A DNA stretch of 64,000 bases. It comes from Whitmania pigra (taxonomy: Eukaryota > Annelida > Clitellata > Hirudinida > Haemopidae). Below are positions 43,405 through 54,625 of the stretch, piece by piece. The stretch spans positions 186,001 to 250,000 of the forward strand of contig JAJTWR010000437.1 of assembly GCA_021613335.1 (NCBI GenBank). The letters are read 5' to 3'. Below the pieces are notes generated by a model. That model made no database searches. It saw only the letters and a program-made list of their open reading frames with translations, and was not told the DNA's origin. The position numbers and the translations under genes are program-made. Position 1 is the first letter of the stretch. Each line of letters starts with the position of its first letter.

Positions 43405-45408
43405 CTTTACACGAGAGCGCGTATGATATTACTTCAGTTTATTTAAATCGATTTCTGCGTCTCTGCGATTTTTGAATGGATAACAGGGATACGATGGACG
43501 ATGGTTTTCGTACCGTCGAAAATCGGAAGCGCAGGAGGGTAGAATCTTCTGCGTCTTCCATCACCGAGAGGCCGAAAAGAGAGACGAAGGTCTTCATCAG
43601 GATGGAGACGAGAAATCTGAACCAAGTCCGGGTTCAGAAACAGGTTAGTGCGGTTTTGGGTAATCGCCAAGAACGAGACCGAGATAGCTAAGCTATCTCA
43701 GGTCACAGAATTGGACGGAGTAGGCCGAAAGAAGGTGGCCACTTCGGTGGTCATTGTGAGTTTTGCGGGTGCAACGCCCGCTAAAGTTAAGATAGGCTAT
43801 CTTAGCTTTAAAGTTCATACGTGCGCGAGCCGACTCGCTGTTTCAAGTGCAACGGCTATGGGCACATAGCCGTTAACTGCCAGCATAAGGCAAAGTGCCC
43901 GAAATGTCTTGGGGAGCACTCCCTGAAAGAGTGCCAGACAAAGGAAATGACGGAGAAGTGCTGCGCGACTTGTGACAGTACCAGTCACCTTACTGGTCAG
44001 GCTGTCTGTCCGCAGCGCAAGATTGACCATTACCAAGGCCATGACCATTAGGGCCAATAAGCATATCAGTTATGCTAAAGCTGTCGAGAGAAGTGAAGCA
44101 GCGCCGGCACCTTCGGTCTCGGAGGAGATTCCTGCTGACTCAATAGTCAAACAAAAGTAAGAAAAGTAAGGCTAAGAAAGCTGCAGCAGGCACACAGCAA
44201 CCCGCTGCTCATGCAATTCCTAACACTAACGGTGGGGCCTCAGTCGGGTGTCTCGGCATTACTCGCCAAGTTAATTTTGAAAATTGCAGAGAGAATGAAC
44301 AAGAGGTTCCAAGGAGGAAACCAAGACCAGATGTTGGACGTCCTCAACCACGTCTTCCTCCTCGCCCTCGAGTGCATGCAGGAAGAAACTGTCACTGGTG
44401 CAGCCGTAGCTGCAATCAAAGCTGCGTGATGGCCCAAACAGTTCAACATGGATAATGCCATAAACATTATCCAATGGAATTGCCAGGGTATCAGTCCTAA
44501 AACCGGTGAATTCGTTTCCTTTTTGAATTCCTTAAAAACTTTGCCTGATGTTATCTTGCTCCAAGAAACTTTTCTGAAAAGCATACATACTTCAGACTTA
44601 GAGGCTTAGTGGAGTCGTTCGACCGGTCGGACGATGTCTTTCATGGCGACATCCTTACATGCGTCAGGGAAGGGTTGTCGTACAGGATCCTCAGTGCCAC
44701 TCGACCATGATCATCACGAAGTCAAGGCGGCTCAAGATCGTCAACTTACTCGCGCCTCCTAAGAAACCTTTTCAAGAGACTTGCTGGAAACCGTCCTGAA
44801 CCACCAAGACGCCATCGTATGCGGGGATTTAAATGCCCACTCTCCGATTTTCGGAGCTAGTCGCCCCGACGCGAGAGGTAAGATCGTGGAAGAATTAGCA
44901 CCTAACCTGACCTTAGTTATTTTAAATTCAGGTGAGGTTACCCACATAGCCCAAAACGGCAGTCCGTCACCCATAGACGTCTCGCTGGCCTCTCCGCATT
45001 GGGCGGCCAAGACCACGTGGAAGGTCCTCAACACAAGCCTCGGCAGTGATCACCTCATCATCCAGATGACGATCAACGACAAGGCTCTCCTCGAGGACTT
45101 GCGACCAGCGAAAATCAACCTGAGAACACTCAACTGGAACTCCTTCCAGGCCAAGGGTTCTCCTCTCATCCACCAGGAGCTTCCTTCGAATGACCTGGAG
45201 GAGAACACGAAGTTCATCACCGACTCCATCGCCGGTGCAGCCACAGACAGCTCTTCGATCTACAGGGGGCAGCACAAGAGACCTCTCGTCCCGTACTGGA
45301 ACAGCGACTGCAAGGGGGCAGTCAAAGACAGAAACAGAAAAAGAGCTGTCTACCGGCGACTTCGATCGGAGTCGAGTCTTGAGGAATATAAGCGGGAAAA
45401 GGGAAATT
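43405..45408 (+). mobile_element. LINE copy C: 5' half with ORF1 and endonuclease
   Basis: Provides the part missing from copy A. ORF1 (from the ATG at 43476, one frameshift near 43670) is basic and ends in three Cys-rich knuckles, CFKCNGYGHIAVNC, CPKCLGEHSLKEC and a third CATC motif (to about 44015). ORF2 starts near 44449 with endonuclease words IIQWNCQGISPKTG and ILLQETF, then after frameshifts CGDLNAHSPIFGASRPDARG and LGSDHLIIQMTINDKA (44781-45408). It breaks off where Gypsy-type sequence begins. Confidence 0.82.
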
Positions 45409-46428
45409 CAAGCAGTAATGATGGAAAATTTCAACCCCAAAAGATTCATTGTGAGAGAAAGGTTTAGATTTTGGACCGAGATAAAAAGGCAACCTGGCGA
45501 GACCATTCAAGAACTCGCGGCGAAAATTCGAACAGCAGCTTCTACGTGCGACTTTCCTAGTATTGAGGACACACTCGACGAAGCCTTGAGAACGAGATTT
45601 GTATGTTCTGTTGACAACGAGGCGGTTCTCAAGTCGCTTTTCAAAATTCCAGATGATGAATTAACTTTCAATCGGGCTGTTGAAATTGCTACGGAAGTGG
45701 AAGAATCTGCTAAGGTTGCCAAAGCCACAGTACACGGCACACCGGACGAACCGGTAATGAAAATGTTCAAACCTGCCGACAACAATCAAGAAAATGTGAA
45801 TTTCAAACCAAGACGCCAAGTACAGCAACTCTCTAAATTTCCATTCCCGAAAGGGACGTGTCCAAGATGTGGAACAAAAGGACACCACGCCAATGATTGC
45901 AGGCATGTCAAAACGGAATGCAACTTCTGTGGAATCATAGGACATTTAGAAAAAGCATGTTTAAAGAAAAAGTTCAAAAGAGAGAGAAAAGTGAATTCAA
46001 TCCATACAATTCCGAGCCACTCCCCTCTCGTACAAAAGTTACAAATTGGAAATTCAGAATTTGTTTTCGAGTTGGACAGCGGAGCCAGGGATAACTTTTG
46101 CTCAATGGAAGTGTGGAACAGGTGGGGAAAACCCAAGCTTATACCTTCCAGTACGAAATATATTTCCGCAACTGGGGACTCAATCCCGAACCTAGGAGTC
46201 TGCGAAATGATGGTTTCGACATCAGACCTTCAAGAAGTACCTCTAGAATTCAATGTCACCAAGTTGCCAAAACTCAATATTCTTGGCAGGAAAGCCATAG
46301 TTGAATTGCAAATCGATATGTCGGACTTGCTACGCAATCATGTTTTCAAGGTTGATGAAGAAACGGATTCAAAAACCGTCGAAAAAGCATGTCTTAAAAT
46401 TTGCCACGATTTCAAGTTTACGGAGTGA
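45409..46428 (+). mobile_element. Ty3/Gypsy gag-protease fragment
   Basis: One open frame of about 340 codons: capsid-like region (ERFRFWTEIKRQPGETIQEL), two zinc knuckles CPRCGTKGHHANDC and CNFCGIIGHLEKAC, then a retropepsin-like segment with FELDSGARDNF (D-S-G active site) and a stop at 46426-46428 just as the reverse transcriptase would begin. Reverse transcriptase, RNase H and integrase are absent. The open frame extends upstream into LINE copy C, but in a different frame from the LINE protein, so the apparent fusion has no meaning as such. Confidence 0.8.
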
Positions 46429-46583
46429 TACGGTTGTTATACGATAGGGATTGCGAGTTGGTTATATTACGGTTATATTACGTACTGGCCATTAGCGATA
46501 TTTAGTTCTAGTTTCTGTTCCTGAATATTTGACCGCCAATAAAGTTTTCTGTTCAACTGGTTATTGTTTCAAAGACCCAACAA
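46429..46583 (+). mobile_element. Possible 3' LTR of the Gypsy fragment
   Basis: Begins tgatacggttgttatacg right after the stop, contains an AATAAA at about 46541 and ends near cccaaca. The position and the TG...CA-like ends suit an LTR, but no second copy is visible in the window to confirm it. Confidence 0.35.
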
Positions 46584-46995
46584 TAGTCATCGGTATTTGT
46601 ACTTGTATTTGAACACGATAATTTTTTTCTAAGTACAGATTTGTTACCTGTTTCTTTGCAAGAGGCATTTCAACTCCACTTTCCTCACTGTCATTCCTTT
46701 TACGTTTACTTGCACTAGCAGCCTGGCCAGTTTTATAATTCTGATACTCTTTCGGGTAAATTTCCTGAAGTCAAAAGAAATTCAAGCTAATGAATTGTTG
46801 ACAAAACAATCTCGTAACCCTTATTGGTTTGAAAAATAAAGAAAAGCTCAAATCGAATGTGTAAAAGAAAATTAGAGCTAGATATAGTATTGCCGCAGAC
46901 CCAGTCGGACAAAATCGGCATTTTGCGCTGAAATTCTTACAATCCTGATGATTGTCTATGAAGCAAGTTTTCACTATAACACTATTCATTTTAAT
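46584..46995. other. AT-rich spacer, nothing recognised
   Basis: No gene, terminus or repeat relationship could be supported. Confidence 0.5.
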
Positions 46996-47830
46996 CAGTG
47001 TTGCCGTAAGTACTCCAAAAAATGTACTTAAATATAAATACAAAGTACCTGGGCTGAAGGTATTTATAAGTGCAGGTACAAGTACGTCTATAGACGTATA
47101 GGCAATGTACTTAAGTACCAAGGCGGAGTAATAAGTACGGGTTATCGTTAACATCCTGCACTAAAATGTGTAGAACTCCGACAGAACTGTGGAGACCGTC
47201 TGATAACTGACAAGTAAAGCAATGTCAAATAAGTTCAAGTATTTTTGAATGTAATTAAGTATAAGTACAAGTACTCTTGGGGATCTTCATTGATCAGAAA
47301 TAATATTCGTTATCTTAAATACAATGTCAATAGAAGTGTAACATAATTTATATTTATCAATATAAACAGAGAAGCAGTGTTTCAAAATATGTCACAGAGT
47401 CTGTTACGCTGAGGAGTCAGTAAGTCAGCTTAACTGAATAGTCTTTCAACAGGTGTAGATGAGGGAATGGTTGTGTTGAATTTGAAAAATGCATGTTTGA
47501 CTGATGGATACCTAGAAATAGTATGGTGTGTAATGTTGGAAGAATGACACCAAAATAAGCTACAGATGTGTCTTCTCCTTGTAAATAGAGCTTGTGCAAT
47601 TGGTCTCATTACTTCAATCCATTCTTTCAAGAACGTGAAATCTTTAGAGCTGAACTTTGGCAGCTGCAAGCGTTCCATCACGATATTAAGTTTGTCCTTC
47701 ATATCATAGATGGCTCTGTAACTGTCAAATTCAGAGTTCCAATGAGTCGAGTTTAGGTATTGTTCTCCCAAGTACATCAAACACAGCTGTTTTTGAATTC
47801 TGATGTGACGCATTGCTGAAACTGGGACAT
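46996..47830 (-). mobile_element. hAT transposon remnant with hATC domain
   Basis: Starts with a hAT-like terminus cagtgttgccgtaagtac and GTACTT-rich subterminal sequence (46996-47140). On the minus strand 47430-47813 encodes the C-terminal third of a hAT transposase (WIEVMRPIAQAL; IPSSTPVERLFS) with one frameshift. The opposite terminus was not found. Confidence 0.65.
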
Positions 47831-49156
47831 TTGCCAGCCACTGAACGAAACATTCGCTGGAAAGTCACATCACTTGCCAGTGCTTTATTGGCTTTCCCCG
47901 TTCAATATTTCCTAACTAAAAGTGTATTAATTATTTCTTAGGTTACTAGTATGTGGTGTTGTGGTGTGTGCAGTAAGGGGAATTGGAAAGAGGGCCTCCC
48001 TTCCAAATGGGCCCAGGGTCACCCACTGGCTTAATCCGGCATATAGGACTAGGATTACATCTAAGTCGAGTTTAGGCCCCATGAGATGGGGTTAGAGACG
48101 GTGCGCCACAAAGAGGCCTTGAAAAGTTGGAGAGCTGAGATGAAAATTAAGACATTTTTTATTTTTGTCTTTATATTTTATATTTTATTAAGTTTAAGCA
48201 AATTCATATCATTCTATTACTTTACACCTTTGGCTTTCAAACTAAGTCATCTAGATATCACGGACGTAATTTCAGCTTTTTCCAAGGGGGCAAACTTTGG
48301 AAGACGACCTTTTTTCGCTTCAAGAAAAATTCAGGAGGTTAACACTCGTAAAATATAAGGAGATGACCTTTTTTTGCGTCTAGTCTAAAATCAGGGTGGA
48401 GCCTCTACCCTCCCTCCCCCCAAATTACGCCCCCGCTAGATATGACTAGTGAAGGAAAGGGGGCCCAGTTAATAAGGGTTTTTCCTTTATTAACATTTTT
48501 GTTTTTGAGAACAATATGTTTAAACTTTCGGCTGTTTAAATAGCAGGGAGTGTCGTTTTTTTTTTAATTTTAAAATCTAGAAATGAAATGGATTTTTTAT
48601 TTTTGCGTTATGATGGTACCAGCACAAAACCAGCAATTGTTTAATGTTATTAAAGATGTTATTTTCAAAATATAGCTAAATAATAGCTTATATATAGTTT
48701 GTCTTTATAAATTGCCGGATAACCGTACCGCGATAAAAAAAAAGTTTGCGCCACAGTGCACGGCTTGTCTTGAGATTCTTGAATTTGACCCAGATATCGC
48801 TCTCGCAGCGGATTTGCTCTGGAAAACTTTGCAGGCATAACCAAGTTCTCTAACCTACAAACTCTAAAAGTATGTAACATTAATTCATAACACAAAGTGC
48901 TATTCGTTATAGACACCGTATGAGACAAGCCTCGATTAGATGTAAAAGTCAATAAATTCTACAAGAACAGTTCAATGATATTTAAAAAAATGTAAGCATT
49001 AAAGTGAAGAAATATATAATAGGCAATCATTCACGTAAGAGCTTTGCGTAAAAAAAGGCTCATCTCAAATGGTGCATCAAATTTGTAAAAATACTTCTTA
49101 TTATTAGGAGAAGGAATGTTTAATGCCTTGACAAGACTTGTATTCAGAAGTTAAAG
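47831..49156. other. Intergenic flank of the QSER1-like gene with repeat pieces
   Basis: Contains a repeat block at 48286-48440 whose right end matches that at 54540-54625 and reads like a hAT terminus (the reverse complement begins CAGGGGCGTAATTTGG or similar). The rest, including a GC-rich stretch at 47960-48120, is unassigned. The promoter of the next gene should lie just before 49157. Confidence 0.5.
48286..48440. repeat. Dispersed repeat shared with 54454-54625
   Basis: Both copies have ggggcaaact, actcgtaaaatat(a/g)agg, gatgacctttttt(t/a)ttgcgtct and a common end ccccaaattacg(c/t)cc. The copy at 54.5 kb is split by a 59-bp LINE tail insertion that this copy lacks, giving a natural empty-site comparison. 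Confidence 0.7.
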
Positions 49157-52100
49157 ATGGACCATTGGAATGACCAATACCATAATTTGTCCAACAAATC
49201 CATTCTAAATGATGCATCTCAGGGATCATTTAATTTGCCTGATATAGTTAGTCACCAAGAAATGACTGGTAGGCAAGCTATGTTTTATTTTATATTACAT
49301 TTAATATCAAACCATGCATGAAATTATTGTTAGGCTTTACATTGGCTTTTCTAATCTTTTGCCAGCTCATGGAACACTGTCTGGCTCTATTAACATAGGC
49401 ACATTTGAATCACATATTAACCAATTGGCTCCCAGTTTATTAAGCCAACATCTGTTTCAGCCTTGCAATCTTTTGACCACACATCACAAATTAGAACATA
49501 TTCAGTCTAATTCGATTGCTAATAACAAACATCAGAAGGCCCATCTGGTGCCTTCTGATATCTCTCGTGAAGATGTGAATGACATTTGCAAGCCTTGGGA
49601 TATTCCAACATCAATTTATAAGTCTTCCAGACACGATAGTACAGGATCAGCACCTTTATGCATCTCGAATGAAAGGGCAAAATTACAAAAAGTTCCACCA
49701 CCTGCCCATACTAGTAATAGACTAAATGCTACTCAAAGCAAATGTAAAAGTGCTTCTCTAACAATTAAGTCTTTTGGTTTACCCATTACATCAGAAGTTC
49801 AGCAGGATCAATTTTCTGTGAGGAATTTTACCCTCTCTAGCACTTCTGTTTGCCCAGATGCACAAAAAACTTCAGATACTAGTAATACCAAATTGCAGAA
49901 TCTTCTCAGTCAGCAGATGTATATTGAGGGATTTAATAGTCCAACCAGTACAAAAGCAATGAGTGATTTGAGCACTATTAGACTCAATCAGCCTTTGCAG
50001 TATATAACTGTGCAGCCTGCTAGTGTTGGATATGCTAATTCTATTGTTCTTCTTGATAAGAACCACATTGCAGGAAATCAAAAAATTGTGCAACCACAAT
50101 TTATAAGGACAGCTTTATACCAAAACCTTCATCCAACTCAAGGTACTAATATTCCTGTCTATCAATATTCACAATTAACAGAGCAACACTTACCAGTACT
50201 TTCACAGTCTTTTGTTGCAGAACCTTCATCAAACTTTATGAGCATAAATTCAAAAATTAGTGATTGCAGATCAGTTTATGGAAATTCCTATCTCAATGCA
50301 ATTGCTGAGCCACAAATTGCCCAGATGAGCATGAATTCTGCAGAAGCAGTTCAAGCCGTTGCCGATTCAACAACTAAACCCAAACGAGGGGTCCGTGGAG
50401 GAAGCAAATCTAATAAATCAAATGTGAAAATTATGCTAGCTAGTGAAACTCTTGATAAAAGAAAATTAAAAGACAAAAGGTGTGTATCTTATGCAAGAGG
50501 AGAAAGTGATCTAGAACAACAAATTAAAGTTTACCAAAATCAAAGCAATCAGCTTATAAGTTCAAATGAAATGATTTTTGAAAGGAACATGACAGCTCCC
50601 ACAACTTCTTCGCTGTGTTCTTTTGATCCCAATGTGTTTACACATGCATTTGATTCTGGAAATTTGACAAACATTGATCAAGAAAGTCTTTCTTGTGCCA
50701 CAAATCTTTTGAGCTCGCAGTTAATGAATTTTAGTTATGATAAACCATCTAATGAGCATGGCCAAGTGTTCTTAACCAATGTTTATGGAAATAGCTTTGT
50801 GAATCTTAATGTCATTAATAAAGAAAGCAGTGCTTTAGTATCTGCTGAGCAGATTAGAACAGGAAGGGAGGTTGCATTTTCTGTGGATAATGTAAATGGT
50901 AAAAAAGTTCCACATTTACAAATGAAAATTCATTTGGATGATGAATTCTCTCATCTTGTCAAAGATCCTATTCCATCTTCAGTTCCAAAAGTAACTTTTC
51001 AGCAAAGGCCAAATAAAAGAACTTTTGTTGATTGTTTTATTGACTTCCTTCAAGGGAAAAGACAAGAAACTCTTTCTAGCTTGACAAATGTACCCATTAC
51101 AAAGAAGCCTGATCTTCCAAAATACATACCTGATATCAGGAAAAGTAGTGAGTCAAATTCAACAAAACATTTTAGCAATCCCAGTCATATTTCTTCAACT
51201 CTCACCACTTCTGAATTCACATATGCGGTGAAAGCATTAGAGGATCCTCAGTTTATAAACCTAAACATGTCAAGTTGCTTGAAAGCAAAAAGGAGTAGAA
51301 AATTGAAACATAAGCCAGTAGTCAAAAGAGACAAAAAAAGGAAAGTTGATGTTAAATTTGAAGGTTATTTCTTTGGTTTTTATTCTAAATTTTTTTTGTG
51401 AATGTGGTTATTTGTCTGCTTTAGATGATATTTCTGATAGTAATTCAACAGATGTTATGGAGGCCTTTTATAATGATGGCTATGATTCTGGCAGTGATCC
51501 CCTGTGGTGCCCAGAGAAAGTATTTATTTATAATCCTTATAGCATGCAATATATATAAAGTCACAGTTTGATGAAATTGTGATTAGGCTATTACAAAGAA
51601 TGGATCTTCTGCCAACGAGAAATATTTACCTAAAAGAAGAAAATTAAAACAAACATTGGATGGTATGAGCACCAGGTCGGCTTTAAATACAAATTACTTA
51701 GAATGTAAAATAATCTTCAGATTTATCTAAAGAGCTGCAGTTCAATTGTCCAAGGATTCATTTTTAAATTATTTTGAGATTATTCAATTATTTGAAGGAC
51801 GCAGTCAGAATGTGCAATTCCCATCACGAAAAAGATAACCTCTTTCACTACAAGATACCAAGTTAGATGTCATAAAGATCCATAAATTTATCCATTGTAT
51901 TTTAAATTGATTTGTTGCTATTATTTGTTGAGGTTATTGTACTATACAAGATTATATATTTAATAAACTAAAATTTAGCTAATTTTTCAGAAAGGAGACT
52001 TCTTGATTGATAAGAAAGACTTGAATGTATTAGGTTCGACTTGTTATAATATTTGGAGAGTGGACAGCAATAGGCTCCTGCAGAAATATGAACCGCTCTC

Positions 52101-53640
52101 ATCTAGCGATGTAATTCTTCACCTACCGACATCCATCGTAAATATTTTAAGATGTTTTATATTGTTATTAATAAACTTGCAACATGTGAATGTTATAAAC
52201 AATTTTATCATTGCTGTCATAGACACTAATTAAAGTTTTCTTCAGTACTCCAGCTGGTCAGAAAACATGGTTGAGAATTATTCCTTGCTAAAAGTCCAAG
52301 CATCATTATCCAGAGCAAAAGCAATAAAAGTTGTTGATGTGATTAGAGAGGAGCAATTTGCCTCTCATAAAGACTCTCATTTACACAAAGAAATGAATAA
52401 GAAATGCCTTTCTTCCTGCTCCTGTTCTTCTATTCAACCCAGTCTACAATGTAATGCAAGGCATTTGTTCCAAGAACTTGATAGACAGTTGTATATTATT
52501 TGTCATTAAATTGTATTGGTTTTAATGGTCACATTTGTATTGCCAGAAAACTGCAAAGTGAATTAAATAATTACATTAGACAACTATTGAAACAACATCT
52601 TTGTTCCACCCACACTTCACTTCAATTTCCGGATGAGGATGTGGCCTCACAAGTACAAGTTACCAATATTAATGAGCTATTGAAATCTTGCAAGGACCGG
52701 CTAAGAGATAGTATCCATTGGAGCCCTGAGTTTCATGTCAGCTATTTGTTTCAAATCACATTCAACGTTACATGAAGCTTAATAGCTTAAAAAAGTGACA
52801 AGTAAATTTATTTGCAGGAGGAAGTTGAACAACATTCATTGATGACAATAATTGATTCTCACATCAGAGAATTAACCTGCCAAGTTGTATTGATGTTTCA
52901 GAATATTATAGTGACGAGAAATTAACTCTGTTTTTCTCTAGGTCAGTGGGACAGGAAAAGCAGAGAAAATTGTGAAACTCCATGGTGAAAAGTATCATCC
53001 TGAATCATTGCATGTCATCCAAGTTGTGGATGAGATTCATGCTAGGGTTACTTTAAAATGTAATTCTCATTGTGAATATAATTTAGTTAGTTTATTTTGT
53101 TTTTCCTCAGGAATTTCACATTAATGCTAACATTGTGAATAAGGTTCAGGCTTACCACAGAGTCCATGCATTGAAATTTCACTGGTTGAGTCAATGCTTA
53201 ACGAAGGTCAAAATCAGTCTTTTGAAAGGCTTTAATGGTTTTTAAATTTGTGGGAGCAATTCTCTGGAACGTTTTTTATTTCAAACATCCACTTGTATTT
53301 CATTTTTTATTGACTAATCCACTATCTCCATCTATGTTGTTGAAAATGTTGATTTATGGGAATTTGTGGATCTTTATGTTTCACAACTGATGGATGTTTT
53401 CTATTGACATTAAAATTAATTTATTGTTTTAACATCTTCAATTACAATATAAGGTAAAAGAGTTGAAGGAAATAGATGTTGCTAGTAGTCTCTTGCTAGA
53501 AGGCCCTCTGAAGGATGAGTTGTGGATGACTTCGGTATGTTTAAAAAAAGTAAATTTGTGCTTGGTTTAGCACTACAGTTCTTTTTCAGGTGACAAATAA
53601 CTTCATTCAAGCTTTGAAAGATAGTTGGGATGTTCTGTGA
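49157..53640 (+). CDS. QSER1/PRR12-like protein with DUF4211 region
   Basis: Thirteen exons keep frame: 49157-49268, 49366-51363, 51425-51519, 51587-51662, 51741-51811, 51991-52137, 52246-52487, 52547-52736, 52818-52883, 52942-53022, 53111-53206, 53454-53534 and 53590-53640, about 1,101 residues. The large second exon is low-complexity, rich in Ser, Asn, Gln and Thr, ending in a basic cluster (KAKRSRKLKHKPVVKRDKKR), as in a nuclear protein. An acidic segment (DISDSNSTDVMEAFYNDGYD) follows. The C-terminal part holds GDFLIDKKDLNVLG, YNIWRVDSNRLLQKYEPL and YSSWSENM, which I recognise as the DUF4211 signature of vertebrate QSER1 and PRR12. Human QSER1 is described as guarding developmental promoters from DNA methylation; the role here is inference. 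The start at 49157 was chosen because exon 1 splices in frame to exon 2. Confidence 0.78.
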
Positions 53641-54360
53641 TACAATGAGATTTCTTGCTTCTACTGGTGGTTTGCTTTTATATATTTATGTCTAATATTT
53701 TTGTAAATAACTCATTTGCTTTTGCAGTTGTTGGTTCACCCTGTGCTATTACATTTGCTCAAGTGATTCTAACTGATGATGAATGCAGAACAAGAATATA
53801 AATTTTGTGGAATTGCTATATAAATCATGTTCATTTAATTTTTGACATGTGTTGGGAGACCATGTTTTATTATATTTTAAGTTTGTTTTGTTGGGATACT
53901 GCATATCAGACTACTTTGCGATTTAGTGGTTTAATGGATCAATAGAATTTGTTGAATGAGTAATGGCTCGATTTGGTTTTTGTAATTTTGAGTTCAGCTT
54001 ATGGCCTATTATGTCAGTCAAGAAGCTATGTAGCCATAGCAACAGTTGAGAAAATGTGAGTCCCATTCTCTAGCTCAGGGGTCTCCAAAGTTTTTTGGCC
54101 GAGGCCACATTGATGACTTATAAAGTCTCAGCAGACCAAACGTAAAGGAAATTAAATTTACTAAATTGGGCTGAATTAATAAAAAGCTATTTAATGTGGA
54201 GCTATGATGCAAATTCAATTTACCAAACAGACAACTAGTGGATAACTGCAAAGAGGCTATTCCTGAGGTCTGGTGCAGCGCAAAATGCATTCGGAATATC
54301 AATAACAAGTGATTAACGCGAGAAACATGAAATTGATGACTTTCTGACGTTCTATCCTAG
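53641..54360 (+). other. 3' flank of the QSER1-like gene, with a hAT-like terminus
   Basis: Probable 3' UTR and spacer. At 54076 the sequence caggggtctccaaagttttt, followed by a GGCCGAGGCCACAT block, looks like the left end of a hAT element of the Charlie sort; no matching right end or duplication was found. Confidence 0.45.
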
Positions 54361-54447
54361 GCATCGGCAGTCGGACACCGTTTGACCACCTGACCGTCTA
54401 TTTGACGAGTCGAGAGACGGCCCGAACACGAATTTTCAAAATCCGTT
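54361..54447. repeat. Second copy of the dispersed repeat seen at 4.6 kb
   Basis: Shares gtcggacaccg, cctgaccgtctatttgacga and the following gtcgag/agacgg words with 4580-4665, lacking an internal CGAGT duplication present there. Confidence 0.7.
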
Positions 54448-54474
54448 TGACCTAGGGGGGCAAACTCTCGTAAA

Positions 54475-54533
54475 TAGTCCAAATCATCCTAGTTATGCAA
54501 CGGACTTTAATCAAATAGATAAATAAATAAACC
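54475..54533 (+). mobile_element. 59-bp tail-only LINE insertion
   Basis: Contains just the LINE 3' hairpin (tagtccaaatcatc ... caacggac) and an A/T tail. It is flanked by the 8-bp direct repeat ctcgtaaa (54467-54474, 54534-54541). It interrupts a dispersed repeat whose other copy (48286-48440) lacks it. Confidence 0.85.
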
Positions 54534-54625
54534 CTCGTAAAATATGAGGTGATGACCTTTTTATTGCGTCTGGTCTAAAATCGAGGGGTCGTTTCCCGCC
54601 CCTCCCCCCAAATTACGTCCCTGCA

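Noticed and set aside
45190..46428. A LINE-Gypsy fusion protein
   Set aside because: The upstream part of this frame is not the LINE protein frame; the LINE frame (44781-45467) is different, so the open frame is accidental there.
49314..51401. A stand-alone 695-residue protein starting at 49314
   Set aside because: A good acceptor at 49365 and an in-frame upstream exon with its own ATG (49157) show the first part is intron. The downstream end also runs past a donor.
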